Assembly (NCBI GenBank): GCA_963920685.1
Contig: OY987332.1
Span: 67,493,504-67,557,503 of the forward strand
Direction: 5' to 3'
DNA from: Polydrusus tereticollis
Taxonomy: Eukaryota > Arthropoda > Insecta > Coleoptera > Curculionidae
DNA length: 64,000 nt
The position numbers and the translations under genes are program-made. The notes under the pieces are model-generated. The model made no database searches. It worked only from the letters and a program-made list of their open reading frames with translations, and was not told the DNA's origin. Shown here piece after piece: positions 1-12,862 of the stretch (positions are counted from its first letter, which is position 1; each line of letters begins with the position of its first letter).

Positions 1-283
1 AATCGACGGAAACCTGTTTACGGTCTAATACGTCGATTTACGCTATTTGCGGCTATTTGGGACATATTGGCTTGGTTCGGTCCCCCGTAAGATGGAAAAA
101 AATTATTTTCTAATTTATTTCGGCAATTAAAATTTTTTTTAAGGGCATTAGTATGTCAAAGAATTTATTTATACCCATATACGGCCTCGAATCTCCAGTT
201 AGGCTATTTTGGATTTAATAATAATTTTTTTCCGAATTATTTGGGTACATACATTTTTTTTTAAAGGCTCAAATGGCTCAACA
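1..283 (+). repeat. Representative satellite monomer
   Basis: This copy serves as the reference unit. It is bipartite. Positions 1-90 are GC-balanced (42 of 90 are G/C by hand count) and carry most CpGs; positions 91-283 are AT-rich (52 of 193 G/C). The AT-rich part has four homopolymer tracts: A at 96-102, T at 133-140, T at 225-231 and T at 254-262. Near the start, aaatcgacg and cgtcgattt form a 9-bp dyad with a 22-nt spacer. Short direct repeats are gctatttg (twice, near 43-57) and ggctcaa (twice, near 266-279). No similarity to a known satellite family is recognised. This copy carries the gtcaaag and cctcgaatc variants rather than the commoner gtcacag and cctcaaatc. Confidence 0.95.
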
Positions 284-2793
284 AATCGACGGAAACCTGT
301 TTACGGTCTAATACGTCGATTTACGCTATTTGCGGCTATTTGGGACATATTGGCTTGGTTCGGTCCCCCGTAAGATAGAAAAAAATTATTTTCTAATTTA
401 TTTCGGCAATTAAAATTTTTTTTAAGGGCATTAGTATGTCACAGAATTTATTTATACCCATATACGGCCTCAAATCTCCAGTTAGGCTATTTTGGATTTA
501 ATAATAATTTTTTTCCGAATTATTTGGGTACATACATTTTTTTTTAAAGGCTCAAATGGCTCAACAAATCGACGGAAACCTGTTTACGGTCTAATACGTC
601 GATTTACGCTATTTGCGGCTATTTGGGACATATTGGCTTGGTTCGGTCCCCCGTAAGATAGGAAAAAATTATTTTCTAATTTATTTCGGCAATTAAAATT
701 TTTTCTAAGGGCATTAGTATGTCACAGAATTTATTTATACCCATATACGGCCTCAAATCTCCAGTTAGGCTATTTTGGATTTAATAATAATTTTTTTCCG
801 AATTATTTGGGTACATACATTTTTTTTTAAAGGCTCAAATGGCTCAACAAATCGACGGAAACCTGTTTACGGTCTAATACGTCGATTTACGCTATTTGCG
901 GCTATTTGGGACATATTGGCTTGGTTCGGTCCCCCGTAAGATAGAAAAAAATTATTTTCTAATTTATTTCGGCAATTAAAATTTTTTTTAAGGGCATTAG
1001 TATGTCAAAGAATTTATTTATACCCATATACGGCCTCGAATCTCCAGTTAGGCTATTTTGGATTTAATAATAATTTTTTTCCGAATTATTTGGGTACATA
1101 CATTTTTTTTTAAAGGCTCAAATGGCTCAACAAATCGACGGAAACCTGTTTACGGTCTAATACGTCGATTTACGCTATTTGCGGCTATTTGGGACATATT
1201 GGCTTGGTTCGGTCCCCCGTAAGATAGAAAAAAATTATTTTCTAATTTATTTCGGCAATTAAAATTTTTTTTAAGGGCATTAGTATGTCACAGAATTTAT
1301 TTATACCCATATACGGCCTCAAATCTCCAGTTAGGCTATTTTGGATTTAATAATAATTTTTTTCCGAATTATTTGGGTACATAATTTTTTTTTAAAGGCT
1401 CAAATGGCTCAACAAATCGACGGAAACCTGTTTACGGTCTAATACGTCGATTTACGCTATTTGCGGCTATTTGGGACATATTGGCTTGGTTCGGTCCCCC
1501 GTAAGATAGAAAAAAATTATTTTCTAATTTATTTCGGCAATTAAAATTTTTTTTAAGGGCATTAGTATGTCACAGAATTTATTTATACCCATATACGGCC
1601 TCAAATCTCCAGTTAGGCTATTTTGGATTTAATAATAATTTTTTTCCGAATTATTTGGGTACATACATTTTTTTTAAAGGCTCCAATGGCTCAACAAATC
1701 GACGGAAACCTGTTTACGGTCTAATACGTCGATTTACGCTATTTGCGGCTATTTGGGACATATTGGCTTGGTTCGGTCCCCCGTAAGATAGAAAAAAATT
1801 ATTTTCTAATTTATTTCGGCAATTAAAATTTTTTTTAAGGGCATTAGTATGTCACAGAATTTATTTATACCCATATACGGCCTCAAATCTCCAGTTAGGC
1901 TATTTTGGATTTAATAATAATTTTTTTCCGAATTATTTGGGTACATACATTTTTTTTTAAAGGCTCAAATGGCTCAACAAATCGACGGAAACCTGTTTAC
2001 GGTCTAATACGTCGATTTACGCTATTTGCGGCTATTTGGGACATATTGGCTTGGTTCGGTCCCCCGTAAGATAGGAAAAAATTATTTTCTAATTTATTTC
2101 GGCAATTAAAATTTTTTCTAAGGGCATTAGTATGTCACAGAATTTATTTATACCCATATACGGCCTCAAATCTCCAGTTAGGCTATTTTGGATTTAATAA
2201 TAATTTTTTTCCGAATTATTTGGGTACATACATTTTTTTTTAAAGGCTCAAATGGCTCAACAAATCGACGGAAACCTGTTTACGGTCTAATACGTCGATT
2301 TACGCTATTTGCGGCTATTTGGGACATATTGGCTTGGTTCGGTCCCCCGTAAGATAGAAAAAAATTATTTTCTAATTTATTTCGGCAATTAAAATTTTTT
2401 TTAAGGGCATTAGTATGTCAAAGAATTTATTTATACCCATATACGGCCTCGAATCTCCAGTTAGGCTATTTTGGATTTAATAATAATTTTTTTCCGAATT
2501 ATTTGGGTACATACATTTTTTTTTAAAGGCTCAAATGGCTCAACAAATCGACGGAAACCTGTTTACGGTCTAATACGTCGATTTACGCTATTTGCGGCTA
2601 TTTGGGACATATTGGCTTGGTTCGGTCCCCCGTAAGATAGAAAAAAATTATTTTCTAATTTATTTCGGCAATTAAAATTTTTTTTAAGGGCATTAGTATG
2701 TCACAGAATTTATTTATACCCATATACGGCCTCAAATCTCCAGTTAGGCTATTTTGGATTTAATAATAATTTTTTTCCGAATTATTTGGGTAC
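280..2793 (+). repeat. 5-monomer (1413 bp) duplication
   Basis: Rare markers recur 1413 bp apart. The ataggaaaa variant is at 658 and 2071, each followed by the ttttttctaaggg variant in the same copy. The gtcaaag/cctcgaatc monomer follows at 1001 and 2414. The match is lost on the left by about 267/1680 (ggctcaaatgg versus ggctccaatgg) and on the right by about 1380/2793, where only copy 1 has a one-base C deletion. The duplicated stretch is therefore about 1.1 kb, with copies displaced by five monomers. A related gtcaaag monomer at 152 lies three monomers before the one at 1001. Confidence 0.75.
283..322 (+). repeat. 9-bp dyad inside the monomer (example copy)
   Basis: The left arm aaatcgacg (283-291) is the reverse complement of the right arm cgtcgattt (314-322), with 22 nt between. 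Both arms contain CpGs and occur in nearly every monomer. They could form a hairpin in RNA or single-stranded DNA, or be a two-half-site protein target; neither is shown by sequence alone. In a subset of monomers first seen near 42385 the right arm reads cgttgattt, which breaks one pair by a C-to-T change at a CpG. A few copies near 11866 and 13411 change the left arm to aaattgacg. Confidence 0.7.
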
Positions 2794-3299
2794 ATACATT
2801 TTTTTTTAAAGGCTCAAATGGCTCAACAAATCGACGGAAACCTGTTTACGGTCTAATACGTCGATTTACGCTATTTGCGGCTATTTGGGACATATTGGCT
2901 TGGTTCGGTCCCCCGTAAGATAGAAAAAAATTATTTTCTAATTTATTTCGGCAATTAAAATTTTTTTTAAGGGCATTAGTATGTCACAGAATTTATTTAT
3001 ACCCATATACGGCCTCAAATCTCCAGTTAGGCTATTTTGGATTTAATAATAATTTTTTTCCGAATTATTTGGGTACATACATTTTTTTTTAAAGGCTCAA
3101 ATGGCTCAACAAATCGACGGAAACCTGTTTACGGTCTAATACGTCGATTTACGCTATTTGCGGCTATTTGGGACATATTGGCTTGGTTCGGTCCCCCGTA
3201 AGATAGAAAAAAATTATTTTCTAATTTATTTCGGCAATTAAAATTTTTTTTAAGGGCATTAGTATGTCACAGAATTTATTTATACCCATATACGGCCTC

Positions 3300-6200
3300 A
3301 AATCTCCAGTTAGGCTATTTTGGATTTAATAATAATTTTTTCCGAATTATTTGGGTACATACATTTTTTTTAAAGGCTCAAATGGCTCAACAAATCGACG
3401 GAAACCTGTTTACGGTCTAATACGTCGATTTACGCTATTTGCGGCTATTTGGGACATATTGGCTTGGTTCGGTCCCCCGTAAGATAGAAAACAATTATTT
3501 TCTAATTTATTTCGGCAATTAAAATTTTTTTTAAGGGCATTAGTATGTCACAGAATTTATTTATACCCATATACGGCCTCAAATCTCCAGTTAGGCTATT
3601 TTGGATTTAATAATAATTTTTTTCCGAATTATTTGGGTACATACATTTTTTTTTAAAGGCTCAAATGGCTCAACAAATCGACGGAAACCTGTTTACGGTC
3701 TAATACGTCGATTTACGCTATTTGCGGCTATTTGGGTCATATTGGCTTGGTTCGGTCCCCCGTAAGATGGAAAAAAATTATTTTCTAATTTATTTCGGCA
3801 ATTAAAATTTTTTTTAAGGGCATTAGTATGTCACAGAATTTATTTATACCCATATGCGGCCTCAAATCTCCAGTTAGGCTATTTTGGATTTAATAATAAT
3901 TTTTTTCCGAATTATTTGGGTACATACATTTTTTTTTTAAAGGCTCAAATGGCTCAACAAATCGACGGAAACCTGTTTACGGTCTAATACGTCGATTTAC
4001 GCTATTTGCGGCTATTTGGGACATATTGGCTTGGTTCGGTCCCCCGTAAGATAGAAAAAAATTATTTTCTAATTTATTTCGGCAATTAAAATTTTTTTTA
4101 AGGGCATTAGTATGTCACAGAATTTATTTATACCCATATACGGCCTCAAATCTCCAGTTAGGCTATTTTGGATTTAATAATAATTTTTTTCCGAATTATT
4201 TGGGTACATACATTTTTTTTTAAAGGCTCAAATGGCTCAACAAATCGACGGAAACCTGTTTACGGTCTAATACGTCGATTTACGCTATTTGCGGCTATTT
4301 GGGACATATTGGCTTGGTTCGGTCCCCCGTAAGATAGAAAAAAATTATTTTCTAATTTATTTCGGCAATTAAAATTTTTTTTAAGGGCATTAGTATGTCA
4401 CAGAATTTATTTATACCCATATACGGCCTCAAATCTCCAGTTAGGCTATTTTGGATTTAATAATAATTTTTTTCCGAATTATTTGGGTACATACATTTTT
4501 TTTAAAGGCTCCAATGGCTCAACAAATCGACGGAAACCTGTTTACGGTCTAATACGTCGATTTACGCTATTTTCGGCTATTTGGGACATATTGGCTTGGT
4601 TCGGTCCCCCGTAAGATGGAAAAAAATTATTTTCTAATTTATTTCGGCAATTAAAATTTTTTTTAAGGGCATTAGTATGTCACAGAATTTATTTATACCC
4701 ATATACGGCCTCAAATCTCCAGTTAGGCTATTTTGGATTTAATAATAATTTTTTTCCGAATTATTTGGGTACATACATTTTTTTTTAAAGGCTCAAATGG
4801 CTCAACAAATCGACGGAAACCTGTTTACGGTCTAATACGTCGATTTACGCTATTTGCGGCTATTTGGGACATATTGGCTTGGTTCGGTCCCCCGTAAGAT
4901 AGAAAAAAATTATTTTCTAATTTATTTCGGCAATTAAAATTTTTTTTAAGGGCATTAGTATGTTTCAGAATTTATTTATACCCATATACGGACTCAAATC
5001 TCTAGTTAGGCTATTTTGGATTTAATAATAATTTTTTCCGAATTATTTGGGTACATACATTTTTTTTAAAGGCTCCAATGGCTCAACAAATCGACGGAAA
5101 CCTGTTTACGGTCTAATACGTCGATTTACGCTATTTGCGACCATTTGGGACATATTGGCTTGGTTCGGTCCCCCGTAAGATAGAAAAAAATTATTTTCTA
5201 ATTTATTTCGGCAATTAAAATTTTTTTTAAGGGCATTAGTATGTCACAGAATTTATTTATACCCATATACGACCTCAAATCTCCAGTTAGGCTATTTTGG
5301 ATTTAATAATAATTTTTTTCCGAATTATTTGGGTACATACATTTTTTTTTAAAGGCTCAAATGGCTCAACAAATCGACGGAAACCTGTTTACGGTCTAAT
5401 ACGTCGATTTACGCTATTTGCGGCTATTTGGGACATATTGGCTTGGTTCGGTCCCCCGTAAGATAGAAAAAACTTATTTTCTAATTTATTTCGGCAATTA
5501 AAATTTTTTTTAAGGGCATTAGTATGTCACAGAATTTATTTATACCCATATACGGCCTCAAATCTCCAGTTAGGCTATTTTGGATTTAATAATAATTTTT
5601 TTCCGAATTATTTGGGTACATACATTTTTTTTAAAGGCTCAAATGGCTCAACAAATCGACGGAAACCTGTTTACGGTCTAATACGTCGATTTACGCTATT
5701 TGCGGCTATTTGGGACATATTGGCTTGGTTCGGTCCCCCGTAAGATAGAAAAAAATTATTTTCTAATTTATTTCGGCAATTAAAATTTTTTTTAAGGGCA
5801 TTAGTATGTCACAGAATTTATTTATACCCATATACGGCCTCGAATCTCCAGTTAGGCTATTTTGGATTTAATAATAATTTTTTCCGAACTATTTGGGTAC
5901 ATACATTTTTTTAAAGGCTCAAATGGCTCAACAAATCGACGGAAACTTGTTTACGGTCTAATACGTCGATTTACGCTATTTGCGGCTATTTGGGACATAT
6001 TGGCTTGGTTCGGTCCCCCGTAAGATAGAAAAAAATTATTTTCTAATTTATTTCGGCAATTAAAATTTTTTTTAAGGGCATTAGTATGTCACAGAATTTA
6101 TTTATACCCATATACGGCCTCGAATCTCCAGTTAGGCTATTTTGGATTTAATAATAATTTTTTCCGAATTATTTGGGTACATACATTTTTTTTAAAGGCT

Positions 6201-9200
6201 CAAATGGCTCAACAAATCGACGGAAACCTGTTTACGGTCTAATACGTCGATTTACGCTATTTGCGGCTATTTGGGACATATTGGCTTGGTTCGGTCCCCC
6301 GTAAGATAGAAAACAATTATTTTCTAATTTATTTCGGCAATTAAAATTTTTTTTAAGGGCATTAGTATGTCACAGAATTTATTTATACCCATATACGGCC
6401 TCAAATCTCCAGTTAGGCTATTTTGGATTTAATAATAATTTTTTTCCGAATTATTTGGGTACATACATTTTTTTTTAAAGGCTCAAATGGCTCAACAAAT
6501 CGACGGAAACCTGTTTACGGTCTAATACGTCGATTTACGCTATTTGCGGCTATTTGGGTCATATTGGCTTGGTTCGGTCCCCCGTAAGATGGAAAAAAAT
6601 TATTTTCTAATTTATTTCGGCAATTAAAATTTTTTTTAAGGGCATTAGTATGTCACAGAATTTATTTATACCCATATGCGGCCTCAAATCTCCAGTTAGG
6701 CTATTTTGGATTTAATAATAATTTTTTTCCGAATTATTTGGGTACATACATTTTTTTTTTAAAGGCTCAAATGGCTCAACAAATCGACGGAAACCTGTTT
6801 ACGGTCTAATACGTCGATTTACGCTATTTGCGGCTATTTGGGACATATTGGCTTGGTTCGGTCCCCCGTAAGATAGAAAAAAATTATTTTCTAATTTATT
6901 TCGGCAATTAAAATTTTTTTTAAGGGCATTAGTATGTCACAGAATTTATTTATACCCATATACGGCCTCAAATCTCCAGTTAGGCTATTTTGGATTTAAT
7001 AATAATTTTTTTCCGAATTATTTGGGTACATACATTTTTTTTTAAAGGCTCAAATGGCTCAACAAATCGACGGAAACCTGTTTACGGTCTAATACGTCGA
7101 TTTACGCTATTTGCGGCTATTTGGGACATATTGGCTTGGTTCGGTCCCCCGTAAGATAGAAAAAAATTATTTTCTAATTTATTTCGGCAATTAAAATTTT
7201 TTTTAAGGGCATTAGTATGTCACAGAATTTATTTATACCCATATACGGCCTCAAATCTCCAGTTAGGCTATTTTGGATTTAATAATAATTTTTTTCCGAA
7301 TTATTTGGGTACATACATTTTTTTTAAAGGCTCCAATGGCTCAACAAATCGACGGAAACCTGTTTACGGTCTAATACGTCGATTTACGCTATTTTCGGCT
7401 ATTTGGGACATATTGGCTTGGTTCGGTCCCCCGTAAGATGGAAAAAAATTATTTTCTAATTTATTTCGGCAATTAAAATTTTTTTTAAGGGCATTAGTAT
7501 GTCACAGAATTTATTTATACCCATATACGGCCTCAAATCTCCAGTTAGGCTATTTTGGATTTAATAATAATTTTTTTCCGAATTATTTGGGTACATACAT
7601 TTTTTTTTAAAGGCTCAAATGGCTCAACAAATCGACGGAAACCTGTTTACGGTCTAATACGTCGATTTACGCTATTTGCGGCTATTTGGGACATATTGGC
7701 TTGGTTCGGTCCCCCGTAAGATAGAAAAAAATTATTTTCTAATTTATTTCGGCAATTAAAATTTTTTTTAAGGGCATTAGTATGTTACAGAATTTATTTA
7801 TACCCATATACGGACTCAAATCTCTGGTTAGGCTATTTTGGATTTAATAATAATTTTTTTCCGAATTATTTGGGTACATACATTTTTTTTAAAGGCTCCA
7901 ATGGCTCAACAAATCGACGGAAACCTGTTTACGGTCTAATACGTCGATTTACGCTATTTGCGACCATTTGGGACATATTGGCTTGGTTCGGTCCCCCGTA
8001 AGATAGAAAAAAATTATTTTCTAATTTATTTCGGCAATTAAAATTTTTTTTAAGGGCATTAGTATGTCACAGAATTTATTTATACCCATATACGGCCTCA
8101 AATCTCCAGTTAGGCTATTTTGGATTTAATAATAATTTTTTTCCGAATTATTTGGGTACATACATTTTTTTTTAAAGGCTCAAATGGCTCAACAAATCGA
8201 CGGAAACCTGTTTACGGTCTAATACGTCGATTTACGCTATTTGCGGCTATTTGGGACATATTGGCTTGGTTCGGTCCCCCGTAAGATAGAAAAAAATTAT
8301 TTTCTAATTTATTTCGGCAATTAAAATTTTTTTTAAGGGCATTAGTATGTCACAGAATTTATTTATACCCATATACGGCCTCAAATCTCCAGTTAGGCTA
8401 TTTTGGATTTAATAATAATTTTTTTCCGAATTATTTGGGTACATACATTTTTTTTAAAGGCTCAAATGGCTCAACAAATCGACGGAAACCTGTTTACGGT
8501 CTAATACGTCGATTTACGCTATTTGCGGCTATTTGGGACATATTGGCTTGGTTCGGTCCCCCGTAAGATAGAAAAAAATTATTTTCTAATTTATTTCGGC
8601 AATTAAAATTTTTTTTAAGGGCATTAGTATGTCACAGAATTTATTTATACCCATATACGGCCTCGAATCTCCAGTTAGGCTATTTTGGATTTAATAATAA
8701 TTTTTTCCGAATTATTTGGGTACATACATTTTTTTAAAGGCTCAAATGGCTCAACAAATCGACGGAAACCTGTTTACGGTCTAATACGTCGATTTACGCT
8801 ATTTGCGGCTATTTGGGACATATTGGCTTGGTTCGGTCCCCCGTAAGATAGAAAAAAATTATTTTCTAATTTATTTCGGCAATTAAAATTTTTTTTAAGG
8901 GCATTAGGATGTCACAGAATTTATTTATACCCATATACGGCCTCGAATCTCCAGTTAGGCTATTTTGGATTTAATAATAATTTTTTCCGAATTATTTGGG
9001 TACATACATTTTTTTTAAAGGCTCAAATGGCTCAACAAATCGACGGAAACCTGTTTACGGTCTAATACGTCGATTTACGCTATTTGCGGCTATTTGGGAC
9101 ATATTGGCTTGGTTCGGTCCCCCGTAAGATAGAAAACAATTATTTTCTAATTTATTTCGGCAATTAAAATTTTTTTTAAGGGCATTAGTATGTCACAGAA

Positions 9201-9950
9201 TTTATTTATACCCATATACGGCCTCAAATCTCCAGTTAGGCTATTTTGGATTTAATAATAATTTTTTTCCGAATTATTTGGGTACATACATTTTTTTTTA
9301 AAGGCTCAAATGGCTCAACAAATCGACGGAAACCTGTTTACGGTCTAATACGTCGATTTACGCTATTTGCGGCTATTTGGGACATATTGGCTTGGTTCGG
9401 TCCCCCGTAAGATAGAAAACAATTATTTTCTAATTTATTTCGGCAATTAAAATTTTTTTTAAGGGCATTAGTATGTCACAGAATTTATTTATACCCATAT
9501 ACGGCCTCAAATCTCCAGTTAGGCTATTTTGGATTTAATAATAATTTTTTTCCGAATTATTTGGGTACATACATTTTTTTTTAAAGGCTCAAATGGCTCA
9601 ACAAATCGACGGAAACCTGTTTACGGTCTAATACGTCGATTTACGCTATTTGCGGCTATTTGGGTCATATTGGCTTGGTTCGGTCCCCCGTAAGATGGAA
9701 AAAAATTATTTTCTAATTTATTTCGGCAATTAAAATTTTTTTTAAGGGCATTAGTATGTCACAGAATTTATTTATACCCATATGCGGCCTCAAATCTCCA
9801 GTTAGGCTATTTTGGATTTAATAATAATTTTTTTCCGAATTATTTGGGTACATACATTTTTTTTTAAAGGCTCAAATGGCTCAACAAATCGACGGAAACC
9901 TGTTTACGGTCTAATACGTCGATTTACGCTATTTGCGGCTATTTGGGACA
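3300..9950 (+). repeat. 10-monomer (about 2822 bp) higher-order repeat, two copies plus a partial third
   Basis: Several rare variants recur in the same order. gatagaaaacaa is at 3483, 6305 and 9128. tttgggtcat is at 3731, 6552 and 9659. tttcggctat is near 4571 and 7393. The pair tgtttcag/tgttacag with ggactcaaatctct is near 4963 and 7784. gcgaccatttggg is at 5131-5146 and 7954-7969. Spacing is 2821-2823 bp, ten monomers. The third copy carries one extra monomer (a second gaaaacaa copy near 9416), so its tttgggtcat lies 3107 bp (eleven monomers) from the second. Similarity to this unit fades after about 9.9 kb. Copies 2 and 3 also share a 7-T tract near 5905 and 8728. Confidence 0.85.
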
Positions 9951-11318
9951 TATTGGCTTGGTTCGGTCCCCCCTAAGATAGAAAAAAATTATTTTCTAAT
10001 TTATTTCGGCAATTAAAATTTTTTTTAAGGGCATTAGTATGTCACAGAATTTATTTATACCCATATACGGCCTCAAATCTCCAGTTAGGCTATTTTGGAT
10101 TTAATAATAATTTTTTTCCGAATTATTTGGGTACATACATTTTTTTTAAAGGCTCAAATGGCTCAACAAATCGACGGAAACCTGTTTACGGTTTAATACG
10201 TCGATTTACGCTATTTGCGACCATTTGGGACATATTGGCTTGGTTCGGTCCTCCGTAAGATAGAAAAAAATTATTTTCTAATTTATTTCGGCAATTAAAA
10301 TTTTTTTTAAGGGCATTAGTATGTCACAGAATTTATTTATACCCATATACGGCCTCAAATCTCCAGTTAGGCTATTTTGGATTTAATAATAATTTTTTTC
10401 CAAATTATTTGGGTACATACATTTTTTTTTAAAGGCTCAAATGGCTCAACAAATCGACGGAAACCTGTTTACGGTCTAATACGTCGATTTACGCTATTTG
10501 CGGCTATTTGGGACATATTGGCTTGGTTCGGTCCCCCGTAAGATGGAAACAAATTATTTTCTAATTTATTTCGGCAATTAAAATTTTTTTTAAGGGCATT
10601 AGTATGTCACAGAATTTATTTATACCCATATACGGCCTCGAATCTCCAGTTAGGCTATTTTGGATTTAATAATAATTTTTTTCCGAATTATTTGGGTACA
10701 TACATTTTTTTTTAAAGGCTCAAATGGCTCAACAAATCGACGGAAACCTGTTTACGGTCTAATACGTCGATTTACGCTATTTGCGGCTATTTGGGACATA
10801 TTGGCTTGGTTCGGTCCCCCGTAAGATGGAAAAAAATTATTTTCTAATTTATTTCGGCAATTAAAATTTTTTTTAAGGGCATTAGTATGTCACAGAATTT
10901 ATTTATACCCATATACGGACTCAAATCTCTAGTTAGGCTATTTTGGATTTAATAATAATTTTTTTCCGAATTATTTGGGTACATACATTTTTTTTAAAGG
11001 CTCCAATGGCTCAACAAATCGACGGAAACCTGTTTACGGTCTAATACGTCGATTTACGCTATTTGCGGCTATTTGGGACATATTGGCTTGGTTCGGTCCC
11101 CCGTAAGATGGAAAAAAATTATTTTCTAATTTATTTCGGCGAATAAAAATTTTTTTAAGGGCATTAGTATGTCACAGAATTTATTTATACCCATATACGG
11201 CCTCAAATATCCCGTTAGGCTATTTTGGATTTAATAATAATTTTTTTCCGAATTATTTGGGTAGATACATTTTTTTTAAAGGCTCCAATGGCTCAACAAA
11301 TCGACGGAAACCTGTTTA
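9950..11318 (+). repeat. Satellite monomers without a clear higher-order unit
   Basis: About five ordinary monomers join the 10-mer region to the 1544-bp duplication. They hold private variants such as ccccctaag near 9970, ggtttaatacg near 10191, ggactcaaatctctag near 10917, ccgttagg near 11213 and gggtagatac near 11269. The ggcgaata family is first seen here, near 11139. I see no gene or other insertion. Confidence 0.85.
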
Positions 11319-12862
11319 CGGTCTAATACGTCGATTTACGCTATTTGCGACCATTTGGGACATATTGGCTTGGTTCGGTCCCCCGTAAGATTGAAAAAAA
11401 TTATTTTCTAATTTATTTCGGCAATTAAAATTTTTTTTAAGGGCATTAGTATGTCACAGAATTTATTTATACCCATATACGGCCTCAAATCTCCAGTTAG
11501 GCTATTTTGGATTTAATAATAATTTTTTTCCGAATTATTTGGGTACATACATTTTTTTTTAAAGGCTCAAATGGCTCAACAAATCGACGGAAACCTGTTT
11601 ACGGTCTAATACGTCGATTTACGCTATTTGCGGCTATTTGGGACATATTGGCTTGGTTCGGTCCCCCGTAAGATGGAAAAAAATTATTTTCTAATTTATT
11701 TCGGCAATTAAAATTTTTTTTAAGGGCATTAGTATGTCACAGAATTTATTTATACCCATATACGGACTCAAATCTCCAGTTAGGCTATTTTGGATTTAAT
11801 AATAATTTTTTTCCGAATTATTTGGGTACATACATTTTTTTTAAAGGCTCAAATGGCTCAACAAATTGACGGAAACCTGTTTACGGTCTAATACGTCGAT
11901 TTACGCTATTTGCGGCTATTTGGGACATATTGGCTTGGTTCGGTCCCCCGTAAGATAGAAAAAAATTATTTTCTAATTTATTTCGGCAATTAAAATTTTT
12001 TTTAAGGGCATTAGTATGTCACAGAATTTATTTATACCCATATACGGCCTCGAATCTCCAGTTAGGCTATTTTGGATTTAATAATAATTTTTTTCCGAAT
12101 TATTTGGGTACATACATTTTTTTTAAAGGCTCCAATGGCTCAACAAATCGACGGAAACCTGTTTACGGTCTAATACGTCGATTTACGCTATTTGCGGCTA
12201 TTTGGGACATATTGGCTTGGTTCGGTCCCCCGTAAGATGGAAAAAAATTATTTTCTAATTTATTTCGGCAATTAAAATTTTTTTTAAGGGCATTAGTATG
12301 TCACAGAATTTATTTATACTCATATACGGACTCAAATCTCCAGTTAGGCTATTTTGGATTTAATAATAATTTTTTTCCGAATTATTTGGGTACATACATT
12401 TTTTTTTAAAGGCTCAAATGGCTCAACAAATCGACGGAAACCTGTTTACGGTCTAATACGTCGATTTACGCTATTTGCGGCTATTTGGGACATATTGGCT
12501 TGGTTCGGTCCCCCGTAAGATAGAAAAAAATTATTTTCTAATTTATTTCGGCAATTAAAATTTTTTTTAAGGGCATTAGTATGTCACAGAATTTATTTAT
12601 ACCCATATACGGCCTCGAATCTCCAGTTAGGCTATTTTGGATTTAATAATAATTTTTTTCCGAATTATTTGGGTACATACATTTTTTTTAAAGGCTCCAA
12701 TGGCTCAACAAATCGACGGAAACCTGTTTACGGTCTAATACGTCGATTTACGCTATTTGCGGCTATTTGGGACATATTGGCTTGGTTCGGTCCCCCGTAA
12801 GATGGAAAAAAATTATTTTCTATTTTATTTCGGCAATTAAAATTTTTTTTAAGGGCATTAGT
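11319..12862 (+). repeat. 1544-bp out-of-register tandem duplication, copy 1
   Basis: This segment starts at cggtctaatacg and ends at gggcattagt, which are different phases of the monomer. It is about 5.5 monomers long and is repeated immediately downstream. Shared markers 1544-1545 bp apart include the gattgaaaaa variant (11391 and 12935), tacggactc (11761 and 13305) and the left-arm variant aaattgacg (11866 and 13411). Two ggctccaatgg copies also match. Copy 1 has private changes, for example atactcatat near 12317 and ctattttattt near 12821, so some divergence followed the duplication. Confidence 0.85.
12711..12842 (+). repeat. Truncated monomer of about 132 bp at the duplication join
   Basis: The distance from aatcgacgg at 12711 to the next at 13126 is 415 bp, one full monomer plus 132 bp. 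The missing 151 bp lie between gggcattagt and cggtctaa, joined at 12862/12863. No clear microhomology is seen at the join (the lost sequence starts atgtc and ends gttta). It is the only strongly shortened unit in the + blocks. The interval given is nominal, because the shortened unit is a fusion of two half-monomers. Confidence 0.85.

Noticed and set aside
74..92. A CENP-B box (nTTCGnnnnAnnCGGGn) at ggttcggtcccccgtaag.
   Set aside because: TTCG is present, but the fixed A and the CGGG are not at the required positions on either strand.
60..110. A tRNA gene at the B-box-like site.
   Set aside because: The bases beside the site cannot form a T-arm stem, and no acceptor, D or anticodon arm can be drawn.
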